A DNA stretch of 64,000 bases from an uncultured Candidatus Melainabacteria bacterium (lineage in GTDB: Bacteria; Cyanobacteriota; Vampirovibrionia; Gastranaerophilales; Gastranaerophilaceae): positions 1-64,000 of the forward strand of contig CAKUZD010000008.1 in assembly GCA_934718275.1 (NCBI GenBank). The letters are read 5' to 3'. The notes under the pieces are model-generated. The model did no database searches, was not told the DNA's origin, and saw only the letters and a list, made by a program, of their open reading frames with translations. A program made the position numbers and the translations under genes. Shown one piece after another: positions 34,962-43,377 of the stretch; position 1 is the first letter of the stretch; each line of letters begins with the position of its first letter.

Positions 34962-36473
34962 ATGAAGAAGATTGTTAGTTTAGCTTTAATATGTTCTGTT
35001 TTAACACTTTCAGCAATATCACCCGTACTTGCCAAAGAAAATAAAAAGTCAATTAAAGAAGATAAACGCAAAATTGAAATAGTTAAACCGGATAAAACCA
35101 AAGTTAACAAAATACAAGAAAAGCGTAAAAATGATGATAATGCAAAAATAAAAAGGGAAACATCTAATGAAGCTGAAGGGATGTATGAATCTAAATTCCC
35201 TGTAATAAATAGTAAAATTGAATATGCTGACATGCAAGGCGAGGTTTCTCTTGTTGATTGTATAAAATTAGCAATTACTCATCATCCGGCTATTATGTCA
35301 TCTATCAGTAATTCTGAAATTTATAAATCAAGAGTCGGGCAAGCTTGGGCAAATTATTTCCCTACATTGGGTGCAGGAGTCAGTTATTCGCGAAATGATA
35401 TGCTTATGACAATGGGTGGGGCTTATGCAAGTATGATGTCTCAAAAATATAATATGTACTACGTTCCAACTGTTTCCGCAAATTTACTGTTGTTTGATTT
35501 TGGAAAAACAAAAGCCAATGCAGATGCCGCTAAAAGAAATTATGAAGCTTCCAGGCTTGATGCGGAACAAAGTATTGAAACTGTTATTTATAATGTAAAA
35601 GTTGCATATTATAACCTTGTTTTTGCAGAAATACAAAAAACAGTTTATGAAGATACGGTTAAAGACTTTGAACTTCAATTGAAGCAAGCCAAAGCTCAAT
35701 ACCAAATAGGAAGAAAAGCTAAAATTGATGTTACGACTGCTGAGTATAATTTAGGAAATGCAAAAGTTAATTTGATTAAAGCTAAAAATACAATGGAATT
35801 GGCAGCGGCGGAATTGGCTAATGCAGTCGGTATTCCTGAGCTTGAAGGGGTTATATTAAAAGACAAAATGAACTCTAAAGCTTATGATGTTAATTTTAAA
35901 GACTTATTAAGTACTGCACAGTCCTCACGACCGGCTTTGCTTTCTGCTAAAAAAGCTATGGATGCCGCCGAACTGAATGTAAGAGCAGCTAAAAGAGCTT
36001 TTTCTCCTGATTTAAGTGCTTTTGGGTCTTATAGTAGGGGTGGAAGAAGGATTGATGCTGATTATGGCTATCAAGCAGGTGTGCAATTGAATTATTCTTC
36101 AATAAATTTGATGTTATTAAAAAAACAAGTTGATGAGGCGAAAGCTACTTATCGAAAATATGTTGCAGATTATGAGCAACAAAGACAAAATGTTTATTTA
36201 GAAGTAAAAAGTGCATATATAAGCCTGTTAAATTCACATGATAGTCTGGATGTTTCAAAACTTGCATTACAACAAGCAAAAGAAAGGCAATATCAAGCAT
36301 TTAGGAGGTATCAGGTAGGACTTGGTGATGCAATCGAGTTTAAGGATGCAGAAAACAGTTATTTAAATGCTCAATTGGATTATTATTCAAACCTATTGAA
36401 TTACAATGTAAATGCAGCGGAATTGGAGCGAGTCATTGGAGCTCCTATTCATGAATCCAATCAAGATTTATAA
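34962..36473 (+). CDS. TolC-family outer-membrane efflux protein
   Basis: The 503-residue protein has a signal peptide (MKKIVSLALICSVLTLSAISPVLA-K), then an unusual K/R/D-rich linker (about 27-68) before the first repeat (VSLVDCIKLAITHHPAIMSS). The two-fold repeated outer-membrane channel domain follows (YNVKVAYYNLVFAEIQKTVY; VYLEVKSAYISLLNSHDSLD). The charged linker is not typical of TolC and might interact with peptidoglycan or lipids. It completes the tripartite pump, one base behind the RND gene. Confidence 0.94.
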   Translation: MKKIVSLALICSVLTLSAISPVLAKENKKSIKEDKRKIEIVKPDKTKVNKIQEKRKNDDNAKIKRETSNEAEGMYESKFPVINSKIEYADMQGEVSLVDCIKLAITHHPAIMSSISNSEIYKSRVGQAWANYFPTLGAGVSYSRNDMLMTMGGAYASMMSQKYNMYYVPTVSANLLLFDFGKTKANADAAKRNYEASRLDAEQSIETVIYNVKVAYYNLVFAEIQKTVYEDTVKDFELQLKQAKAQYQIGRKAKIDVTTAEYNLGNAKVNLIKAKNTMELAAAELANAVGIPELEGVILKDKMNSKAYDVNFKDLLSTAQSSRPALLSAKKAMDAAELNVRAAKRAFSPDLSAFGSYSRGGRRIDADYGYQAGVQLNYSSINLMLLKKQVDEAKATYRKYVADYEQQRQNVYLEVKSAYISLLNSHDSLDVSKLALQQAKERQYQAFRRYQVGLGDAIEFKDAENSYLNAQLDYYSNLLNYNVNAAELERVIGAPIHESNQDL

Positions 36474-36496
36474 ATGTATAAATTTTGCCAATATGA

Positions 36497-36527
36497 AAAG
36501 AGAGCCATCTAAGTGGCTCTTTTTTTG
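36497..36527. terminator. Terminator after the efflux operon
   Basis: AGAGCCA (36501-36507), six-base loop, TGGCTCT (36514-36520), then a T run. It is also near the end of the convergent gene at 36558. Confidence 0.88.
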
Positions 36528-36557
36528 TGCAAAAAATGTTTTAATATGATATTTGCT

Positions 36558-37337
36558 TTATATCTTATAATTAATTCCGTGCTTTTTGAAAAGTTTGTTA
36601 TAAAAATTGGCAAATTGTTTTAGCCTGCTTTCTGTTAATACCATCGGTAAAAATGGTCTGATTTTTGTATCTTGCCAGTTGTGAAGGTGTTGTTTTATAT
36701 AGCTTTCGATAAACTTATTAACAAATTCTCCTGTGTCTTTACCCAATGATATCGAATTTTCATTCTCAATTTTTTTAACCAGTTTTTCTGCTACCTGGCG
36801 ATAATATGGTTGGACTTTTGGGTTGTTTTTAATATTGTTTAATATCTTTAATGTTACATAACTTGTGGTTAAATTTGGTTTAAGTCTGCATTTTAGATGG
36901 AATGGTATAGCGTTTGGGTACGCTTCGATATCTAAGGTTTTTATTCCGTTTTCTTTAAACTCTATAATGCTCGAAAGTCGTAAAATTTCTCCAAGTCCGC
37001 TTCTTCTTTGGGGTAAGTGTGTTTCTATATAGCCGTGGTTAATAGTTGCAGTTGATTTATTTATTGTATATTCGTAATGTCCAAGTGGTGATTTTTTCTC
37101 GTCTGTGATGACTGTATTAATTTTAATTGTGTCTGTGTTGTACTTTTCTTTCCTTGTTGTGGTTTTAATATATCCTGTGCCATTTTTATATTTGACTGGA
37201 GTTTTTTCTAGGATTTTATAGGTATTTGATTTGCTGGAGACATTTTTAAACCTTAATGACGAGTTTGTATTGTCGGTGTTGCTTCTTAGCCATCCAAACA
37301 GATTAAAGTTGTTAAATTTGGGCAATATTCTAAACAT
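36558..37337 (-). CDS. GNAT-like acetyltransferase-fold protein, unknown
   Basis: The 259-residue protein has a disordered basic N-terminus, then beta strands (INTVITDEKKSPLGHYEYTI) and the segment INHGYIETHLPQRRSGLGEI, a QRRSGLG turn typical of the acetyl-CoA pyrophosphate loop (Q/RxxGxG/A). A helix and strand (IKTLDIEAYPNAIPFHLKCRL) complete the GNAT-like core (about 75-165). The C-terminal 100 residues are helical. The substrate is unknown and GNAT assignment is from this motif only. Confidence 0.55.
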   Translation of the reverse strand: MFRILPKFNNFNLFGWLRSNTDNTNSSLRFKNVSSKSNTYKILEKTPVKYKNGTGYIKTTTRKEKYNTDTIKINTVITDEKKSPLGHYEYTINKSTATINHGYIETHLPQRRSGLGEILRLSSIIEFKENGIKTLDIEAYPNAIPFHLKCRLKPNLTTSYVTLKILNNIKNNPKVQPYYRQVAEKLVKKIENENSISLGKDTGEFVNKFIESYIKQHLHNWQDTKIRPFLPMVLTESRLKQFANFYNKLFKKHGINYKI

Positions 37338-37660
37338 ATAGAAATTTAAAGCCTGTGAATAAAAATTTTTGTCACATGTAAAGAATATTAACAGAAAATA
37401 AGGTTATTAAAGCCTGTAAATAACTTTAGAGTTTAATTCGAGGATTGATTAACCAAACATTAAATGTAAAGAAATGTAAAAACAAATTTAAAATAGGCTG
37501 AAATCCAGTTATAATGCCTCTATGCTATGCTATGCTATGCTGGGTGGGGCACTGTGTCAATCTTTTCAGCTTTAATGTTTTTATAAAAGAGTAAGGGAAA
37601 TCGATTTTTCATAAGGGTTAAAAACAAAAAGTTAAAATTATTTAGGAAAGGATTAATGTT
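37338..37660. other. Divergent intergenic region with small repeats
   Basis: A direct repeat TTAAAGCCTGT[G/A]AATAA occurs at about 37347 and 37408. A TATAAT at 37510-37515 is a likely -10 for the gene at 37661. A four-fold TATGC repeat follows at 37521-37540. AATGTAAAGAAATG at about 37464 also occurs upstream of the coiled-coil gene (about 11656). No gene is seen. Confidence 0.5.
37521..37540. repeat. Pentanucleotide microsatellite (TATGC)4
   Basis: Four perfect tandem TATGC units just after the likely -10 box, 121 bp upstream of the gene at 37661. Copy number could vary by slippage and would change the leader, not the protein. Confidence 0.9.
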
Positions 37661-38203
37661 ATGGTTGTTAAATTTAATACAGTAAAATGTGCTTGTAATA
37701 CATTAGTAACTTCGTTAAGAAGCAAAGGTGCGAAAACTACAGAAGAAGTGTTGTGTAATAAAGTTGCTCCAAAGATAACAAAAAAAGTTCAACCGAAATT
37801 GTTTACAGTTAAAAAAGATGCTGTAATTGGCACGCAAATTACAAATAATCTTACAGGAACCAGATATTTACAAAGACCTGCTTTAAATGGTTCAAATGTT
37901 CAAGTTGAGGGCTTAACCACTTTTCATAGGGCGGATGGTTCGTACGGTTCAATTTCAAGCAGTCAATTTAATCAATTGCTTGCTAATATGGAAAAACCTA
38001 ATTGGAATCCGGTAATAAAAAGTGATAGAACAATTGGACAAGAATTACGAATAAATAATCCGAATTTCGTTCTTGGTGAAGGCAGGTATTTTCGTTCAGC
38101 AAATGGTCTAACATCTCATAAGCTTACAAGAATAACTCCAGAGCATCATAATTCTGTAAATATGGCAGATTTTGATAACGCAATATTAAATTTACTTGGT
38201 TAA
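37661..38203 (+). CDS. Soluble protein of unknown function, 180 aa
   Basis: The 180-residue basic protein has a Lys/Thr-rich N-terminal half, then a conserved-looking core (FHRADGSYGSISSSQFNQLL, NPNFVLGEGRYFRSANGLTSHKL). It has no signal peptide or membrane segment. AGGAAAGGATTAATGTT precedes ATG; a terminator follows. No family is recognised. Confidence 0.6.
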   Translation: MVVKFNTVKCACNTLVTSLRSKGAKTTEEVLCNKVAPKITKKVQPKLFTVKKDAVIGTQITNNLTGTRYLQRPALNGSNVQVEGLTTFHRADGSYGSISSSQFNQLLANMEKPNWNPVIKSDRTIGQELRINNPNFVLGEGRYFRSANGLTSHKLTRITPEHHNSVNMADFDNAILNLLG

Positions 38204-38211
38204 AATATAGC

Positions 38212-38241
38212 AAAAGGTTGGGTAAGTACACCCAACCTTTT
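38212..38241 (+). terminator. Rho-independent terminator
   Basis: AAAAGGTTGGGT (38212-38223) pairs with ACCCAACCTTTT (38230-38241), then TT. Confidence 0.92.
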
Positions 38242-38253
38242 TTGTATTAATTC

Positions 38254-38499
38254 ATGGATGAAGTAAATTCAACTCTCGAACTCCTAGAAGATTTGTATAG
38301 CAAGTATTTGCAGGTTTCTGACGAAATGAAAGTAAAATTGCTAAAAACGCTAATTTCGAACTGCACACTAAAAGACGGAAAGGTAAGCTACACATACAAA
38401 AAACCGTTCTGCTATATTGCAGAAACGGACTGTTTTGAAAAAATTTACCCTGTAGCCTGTAAGTTTCGAACTTGGTTTTTGTTCAAAGATGTGGCGTAA
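38254..38499 (+). pseudogene. C-terminal remnant of a serine-recombinase-like gene
   Basis: The 81-residue frame reads LEDLYSKYLQVSDEMKVKLL then ISNCTLKDGKVSYTYKKPF, which resembles the C-terminal end of large serine recombinases/integrases (helical coiled coil, then SNCTL.DG..SY.YKKPFD). The catalytic and DNA-binding domains are absent, no ribosome-binding site precedes ATG, and the last residues (TWFLFKDVA) look out of family, suggesting truncation. It likely marks an old mobile element next to the nuclease and Fic genes. Assignment is from memory of the motif. Confidence 0.45.
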
Positions 38500-38602
38500 T
38501 TGATGTTTTCGTATCCATATAATCGTTGACTTGTAATACTTGTCAAAATCCAAATTGCAGGTGTGAGGTTTACGCATTATATTATTAGGCTATAATATTT
38601 TT

Positions 38603-39370
38603 ATGAAAAAACTTGTATTTGCAATATTATTTTTATTTATATTTGCAAGTTACGCTGATTGCAAACAGGTTTTGCCTGAAAATATTGTGTCATCAACGAT
38701 TAAAATTAATGCAGTTGCAACCGGCGAAAAAGGTAAAAACTTTTTTTATTGTGATGGAACACAAAAATGCTCAACAGAAGATTTTGTAAAAGAATATTAT
38801 AAGAAACAGGGTTATAACGTAATGCGTGGCGAAGTTTCTGTTTGGCAAGGATTTTATGCTTTAGCCTTTTTTGATGAAATTTATTGCAAGCATAATTTTG
38901 ATTTTGATGGCGATTTGCCAAGACATTTTTTTGAAAATGATTATTTATATTTGAGTCGCAAAAAGATGTTTGATGATAAGTTTAATTATTTGTTGAGTGC
39001 AGATATTTCGGAGTTTATAAATAGCCAGCTTGACAAATATGCGGCGACTTCTTCAAGACTTTTGCATGACACAAAAATCGAAAATTATATTGATTGCACT
39101 GATTATTTTTATTCTGATGTGGTGCAAGAGTTTTTGAAACGCATTGATAATAAAACTTTTGCACAAATTGTTTATAAAATTGCACAAAACCCGAACCAAA
39201 ACAGAGCCGGAATTCCAGATTATGTTGTGTGGAATGATAAGGAGCTAATTTTTATAGAGGTAAAACGCCAAAATGAAAACTTGCGTGAAAAACAAATCGA
39301 ATGGGCAGAGTTTTTGATAAAAAATAATATTCCATACAAAGTTGTAAGGGTAATTCCTATAAAAGAGTAA
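38603..39370 (+). CDS. Exported VRR-NUC-domain nuclease
   Basis: The 255-residue protein has an N-terminal hydrophobic signal (MKKLVFAILFLFIFASYADC). The last about 60 residues match the VRR-NUC fold of the PD-(D/E)xK superfamily: GIPDYVVWNDKELIFIEVKR gives the D...ExK catalytic set (Asp of PDY, Glu and Lys of EVK), followed by LREKQIEWAEFLIKNNI. The middle (about 60-190) resembles the helical region that precedes VRR-NUC domains. VRR-NUC enzymes are usually cytoplasmic (repair, restriction, phage); an export signal here is unusual. Confidence 0.75.
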   Translation: MKKLVFAILFLFIFASYADCKQVLPENIVSSTIKINAVATGEKGKNFFYCDGTQKCSTEDFVKEYYKKQGYNVMRGEVSVWQGFYALAFFDEIYCKHNFDFDGDLPRHFFENDYLYLSRKKMFDDKFNYLLSADISEFINSQLDKYAATSSRLLHDTKIENYIDCTDYFYSDVVQEFLKRIDNKTFAQIVYKIAQNPNQNRAGIPDYVVWNDKELIFIEVKRQNENLREKQIEWAEFLIKNNIPYKVVRVIPIKE

Positions 39371-39375
39371 TTATA

Positions 39376-40119
39376 TTAAAATCTGCTGATGATTTTTAAA
39401 TATTCTTTTTGCGACTCTAAAACCATCTCTGAAATGAAGTTAATAAAATCTTTGTTATTGCCACTATTAGTCTTTTGAATTGCAGAAATATAATCAGCTC
39501 TTACTACAGGTGGAATTACAACAATATTGTAGCCACTTTGCAGTAATGCCAAATTCATTAACAGTCTTGCGACTCTGCCGTTGCCATCTGCAAATGGGTG
39601 AATGTTTACGAAAATTATATGCACCATCGCCGCATATTCAACAGGGTGCAATTCTGCTTTTAATTTCGGTAACTGCAAAATAAACTCATGCATTTTCTCA
39701 TCAAGTTCTTCCGGTTTTGGTAACTCTACGTCAGAACCTGTTATTATAACTTGTGAAGCTCTATATTTGCCGGCTTTTTCACTGTCAATTTTTTCATAGA
39801 ATAACTTATGTAATAACTTAATATTATCTTCTGTAAAAGTTTCGTTTTGAGATAATTTAATTATTTCATCGAATGCCTTTGCGTGTCCTACTGTTTCATA
39901 GTGGTCTTTTAGAGGTTTTCCACCGATTGTTATGCCGTCTTCTAATACAACTTTTGTTTCTGCTAAGCTAAGAGTGTTGCCTTCAAGAGCGTTTGAAGCA
40001 TAGGTTAAACCAATTTTATAATATTCTTTTACTTGTGCCAATGCTTCATTTGACAATGGTCTTAGAGCATTAATCTTTGCCTTATATTCATCATTTTCAA
40101 TAAAACAATTTTTGTACAT
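39376..40119 (-). CDS. Fic-family AMPylation protein, class II
   Basis: The 247-residue protein contains the Fic core HPFADGNGRVAR (residues 174-185), with catalytic His174 and the complete HPFx(D/E)GNGRxxR signature, so it should transfer AMP (or another nucleotide) to a target hydroxyl. The N-terminal helix SNALEGNTLSL (42-52) fits the SxxxEG inhibitory motif whose Glu46 blocks ATP binding, placing it in the self-inhibited N-terminal class. It has no winged-helix extension, unlike many longer Fic proteins. The target is unknown. It is followed by no partner gene. Confidence 0.93.
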   Translation of the reverse strand: MYKNCFIENDEYKAKINALRPLSNEALAQVKEYYKIGLTYASNALEGNTLSLAETKVVLEDGITIGGKPLKDHYETVGHAKAFDEIIKLSQNETFTEDNIKLLHKLFYEKIDSEKAGKYRASQVIITGSDVELPKPEELDEKMHEFILQLPKLKAELHPVEYAAMVHIIFVNIHPFADGNGRVARLLMNLALLQSGYNIVVIPPVVRADYISAIQKTNSGNNKDFINFISEMVLESQKEYLKIISRF

Positions 40120-40144
40120 TTTTATCCTTAATTTTATTATAAAT

Positions 40145-40180
40145 AAAAATAGGACAAGAATAAATCCCTGTCCTATTTTT
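40145..40180 (-). terminator. Terminator between tRNA-Arg and fic
   Basis: AAAAATAGGACA (40145-40156) pairs perfectly with TGTCCTATTTTT (40169-40180). On the minus strand it lies just past the tRNA 3' end. Confidence 0.88.
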
Positions 40181-40183
40181 ATT

Positions 40184-40257
40184 TACGCGAGAAGGGATTC
40201 GAACCCCCGACCTTTTGGTTCGTAGCCAAACACTCTATCCAACTGAGCTACTCGCGC
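40184..40257 (-). tRNA. tRNA-Arg (anticodon ACG)
   Basis: Minus strand: acceptor GCGCGAG/CTCGCGT (G-U at the end), D-arm GTAGCTCAGTTGGATAGAG, anticodon stem-loop TTTGG-CTACGAA-CCAAA (anticodon ACG), T-arm GGGGGTTCGAATCCC. CCA not encoded. Confidence 0.95.
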
Positions 40258-40413
40258 CTATCTGTGTCGGTTAGCAGAATATATCCTGCGACATCTCTCA
40301 TGTTAACAAAAAAAGATTTATTTTCAAGCTTTTTATAAAAAAATTTTTTGCGGTAATATCATTAATTTGTTTATAAAATAGTATGTTATTATTTCTTTTT
40401 GAAAGGTAAGAAT

Positions 40414-40611
40414 ATGGAAAAGTTGACAGATAGAGAAATTACCATACTAAAATTGATTATGGAAGGATATGCAAATAGCCAAATTAGTGAAATAGTTTTT
40501 ATTAGTATTCATACTGTAAAGGCTCATATTGCATCAATAATGCGAAAGTTAAATGCTAAAAATAGAACAAATGCCGTTTATATTGCTCTTAAAAATCATT
40601 TGTTAGATTGA
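40414..40611 (+). CDS. Stand-alone LuxR/GerE-type HTH protein
   Basis: The 65-residue protein consists only of a LuxR-type helix-turn-helix (LTDREITILKLIMEGYANSQ, IHTVKAHIASIMRKLNAKNR). GAAAGGTAAGA precedes the ATG at 40414. It lacks a receiver or sensor domain, like GerE. It resembles the C-terminal domain of the regulator at 27671, without being a fragment of an adjacent gene. The amidase operon follows, so it may regulate that locus. Confidence 0.8.
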   Translation: MEKLTDREITILKLIMEGYANSQISEIVFISIHTVKAHIASIMRKLNAKNRTNAVYIALKNHLLD

Positions 40612-40683
40612 ATGTAAAATAAAATCGTTACAATTTGATAGTATCGCTTTAAAGTTATATAATATCATGAGCGAGATTTAACT

Positions 40684-42561
40684 ATGAAAAAGATATTTAT
40701 TACACTAACACTTTTATTTATATTTTTATTTACATTTGTCCAAAAGGCTTGTTGTGCAGAGCTATATAAATTTACTTCTGCAAACTTTGATACCTCAAAT
40801 TCTGTAATCGTTCTTTCAGCACAAGATACCCCGGGAAGTGCGATTTTGTCTAACATAAAATTAGTAAAATTAGAAAATCCGTCAAGAGCTTATTTTGATA
40901 TTGAGTCCTCAATAATAACTTTCCCGAAACAGGATTGGGTATTTAATTCAGGAGCTATAAGAGAAGTTAAAATAACTCAATTTTCGACAAATCCTAATAA
41001 AGTTCGTGTTCTAATGTATTATGACAAAGGATTTGATCCTAGTAGTATTAAATTTACAAGAATTAAAAATAATATAATTATTAAACTTAAAAATAATGCA
41101 ATTACAAATAATGCTTATTTCCAAAACACATATAGGGATGAACATTCATCATCCGGTGATTTTTATGAATATTTGACTATAACAACCCCGATAAATCAAC
41201 CTCAAGATTCAATTGTCGGACAAATTCAAGATGCTTTTAATACTCAGGCTAGTCAGTTGATGGCAAAAAAGGAGTTAAAGTTAAATACTAAATACTATTT
41301 AAATAATATAACAACTAAACAAAATGGGGTTCTGTTGAATGGTTTTGGGGCTGTTACAGTAGAAAGACCTATGATTTTAAGCAATCCGACAAGAATTGTT
41401 TATGATTTGCCAAACACTCTTGTAGACACAGGATTGCGAAATAGGGAGTTCAGAATTAGTGAAAATGAAACGGTTAAAATTGGACAATTTTCTGTAAATA
41501 AGGCTCGTATAGTTATTACAACAGAAGCTGTCAGTGATTATATTCCTATATATTCAAATGACAGCCAATCTTTAATTTTGGCAAATTATAAAAAAACAAA
41601 CAATACAACTTTGTATAATAATTCTACAAATTTAATTACTTATAATAAAGAAAAAAATGATGCATTAACGGAGTCAATGATATTAAAGTTTGATTCTACG
41701 GTAGTGCATGGTATTGATAGATATAATGATAAAGTTATTTTGTATTTGTACAATGCTTCAAAATATAATGAAGAAAATTTTAACGCAGCATATAAAGGAA
41801 CTTTTTTTGCAAATGCTAAAATTGAATTAATGCCAAAAATTGGGATGAAATTAATAATTCCTGTAGAACAAGATGCTTTGGTTAATACATATCTTGGAGC
41901 GGATGGAAGAAGTTTAAAAGTTAAAATTAAAAACGTAAAAAAACATGTATCAGAACCTGTTATCAAAAAACCGGCTCAAACAACTCCAATAGTATTAAAT
42001 CCTCCAAAAACAACGTCAAATAATACCGGCAAGAAAAAAGTTGTCATTGATGCCGGTCATGGTGGTACTGATGTTGGGGCAACTGGTGGTGGAATATACG
42101 AGAAAAACATTACACTTGATGTATCAAAACGAGTTGAAACAATTTTAAAACAACGTGGATATCAAGTAGTGATGACAAGACCGGATGATAAGTTTGTATC
42201 TTTACAAGATAGAGTGACTATAAGTGAAAATTATTCTCCAGATATTTTTGTAAGTATTCATGTGAATTCAAGTGTAAGACCGGAGATTACAGGTGTTGAA
42301 ACTCATTATTATCACCAATACAGTATGTCTTTAGCGCAGACGGTTCATTCTGCATTTGCCAGTGCAGTTCAATCGCCTAATAGAGGTTTGTTTAAATCTA
42401 AATTTTATGTTATAAATCATACTACATGCCCTGCTATTTTAGTTGAAATTGGATTTATATCTAACGCTGGTGAAAGGGCGCAATTGGTAAGTGAAAAACG
42501 TAAACAAGCAACAGCTAAATCTATAGCTGATGGTATTGACAATTATTTCAAACAGAAGTAG
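40684..42561 (+). CDS. N-acetylmuramoyl-L-alanine amidase (AMIN-Amidase_3)
   Basis: The 625-residue protein has a signal peptide ending CC(A), an N-terminal AMIN-type domain (about 30-140, LVKLENPSRAYFDIESSIIT), and a second AMIN-like repeat (about 205-300, VERPMILSNPTRIVYDLPNT). A Pro/Thr/Lys linker (about 430-448) leads to a C-terminal zinc amidase (VVIDAGHGGTDVGATGGGIYEK, about 451-472; SIHVNSS; VEIGFISN) that cleaves septal peptidoglycan. The duplicated AMIN part is longer than in AmiC. murI follows after eight bases. Confidence 0.94.
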   Translation: MKKIFITLTLLFIFLFTFVQKACCAELYKFTSANFDTSNSVIVLSAQDTPGSAILSNIKLVKLENPSRAYFDIESSIITFPKQDWVFNSGAIREVKITQFSTNPNKVRVLMYYDKGFDPSSIKFTRIKNNIIIKLKNNAITNNAYFQNTYRDEHSSSGDFYEYLTITTPINQPQDSIVGQIQDAFNTQASQLMAKKELKLNTKYYLNNITTKQNGVLLNGFGAVTVERPMILSNPTRIVYDLPNTLVDTGLRNREFRISENETVKIGQFSVNKARIVITTEAVSDYIPIYSNDSQSLILANYKKTNNTTLYNNSTNLITYNKEKNDALTESMILKFDSTVVHGIDRYNDKVILYLYNASKYNEENFNAAYKGTFFANAKIELMPKIGMKLIIPVEQDALVNTYLGADGRSLKVKIKNVKKHVSEPVIKKPAQTTPIVLNPPKTTSNNTGKKKVVIDAGHGGTDVGATGGGIYEKNITLDVSKRVETILKQRGYQVVMTRPDDKFVSLQDRVTISENYSPDIFVSIHVNSSVRPEITGVETHYYHQYSMSLAQTVHSAFASAVQSPNRGLFKSKFYVINHTTCPAILVEIGFISNAGERAQLVSEKRKQATAKSIADGIDNYFKQK

Positions 42562-42569
42562 AAAGAAAA

Positions 42570-43352
42570 ATGACAGATAATAGACCAATAGCTTTTTTTG
42601 ATTCAGGAGTCGGCGGATTGACCGTATTTGCAAAAGTGAAGAAACTTTTGCCTAATGAAAACTATTTGTATTTTGGTGATACAAAACACATGCCTTATGG
42701 CGAAAAAACAGAAAGCCAACTTATAGAATATGCAGACAGGATTTTTAAATTTTTTGAAACAAAGAATGCAAAAGCAGTTGTGATGGCATGTAATACTACT
42801 TCTGCCATTACTTATGAAAAATTGAAAAACAATTATAATTTTAAGATTTATCCGATAATTCAGACTGTTTGTTCAAAGCTTGCGAACTTAGATGATGTAG
42901 ACAGTTTGGGGGTTATAGCGACACCCGCAACAATAAATTCTCATGCCTATTCAAAAGGGATTGCAAAATATAACAAAAATATGAAAATTTACGAGTTACC
43001 TGCTCCAAATTGGGTTAGAATTGTAGAAGAACATAGAATTCATCAACCCCATAGTATTGAGCAAATAAAAGAAATTTTAGAAATTATGGAACAGAATAGG
43101 CCTGATAAGATTGTTTTAGCTTGCACCCATTATCCGTATTTGCTTGATGTTTTGAAGAAATTTTTACCGGAAGATAAATTTATAGACCCTGCTGTATACT
43201 TTGCTCAAAGTATTAAAGAGGATTTGGAGAAAAATGATTTATTGGGTACAGAGCATGCTTTTGAAAGATTTTATGTAAGCTCTGCACCTCAAAATTTTAA
43301 AATTGCTTCAGAGTTATTTTATAAATTAGATACGCTTCCGGAGTTAGTATAG
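42570..43352 (+). CDS. murI: Glutamate racemase
   Basis: The 260-residue enzyme supplies D-glutamate for peptidoglycan. The two catalytic cysteines are in VVMACNTTSA (about residue 73) and VLACTHYPYL (about 185). Asp in FFDSGVGGLTV and the YFGDTKHMPYGEKT loop are also typical. AGAAAGAAAA precedes ATG. It is operonic with the amidase, linking synthesis and remodelling of the cell wall. Confidence 0.96.
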   Translation: MTDNRPIAFFDSGVGGLTVFAKVKKLLPNENYLYFGDTKHMPYGEKTESQLIEYADRIFKFFETKNAKAVVMACNTTSAITYEKLKNNYNFKIYPIIQTVCSKLANLDDVDSLGVIATPATINSHAYSKGIAKYNKNMKIYELPAPNWVRIVEEHRIHQPHSIEQIKEILEIMEQNRPDKIVLACTHYPYLLDVLKKFLPEDKFIDPAVYFAQSIKEDLEKNDLLGTEHAFERFYVSSAPQNFKIASELFYKLDTLPELV

Positions 43353-43377
43353 ATATGCGTAATTGATTTTACTTTTT

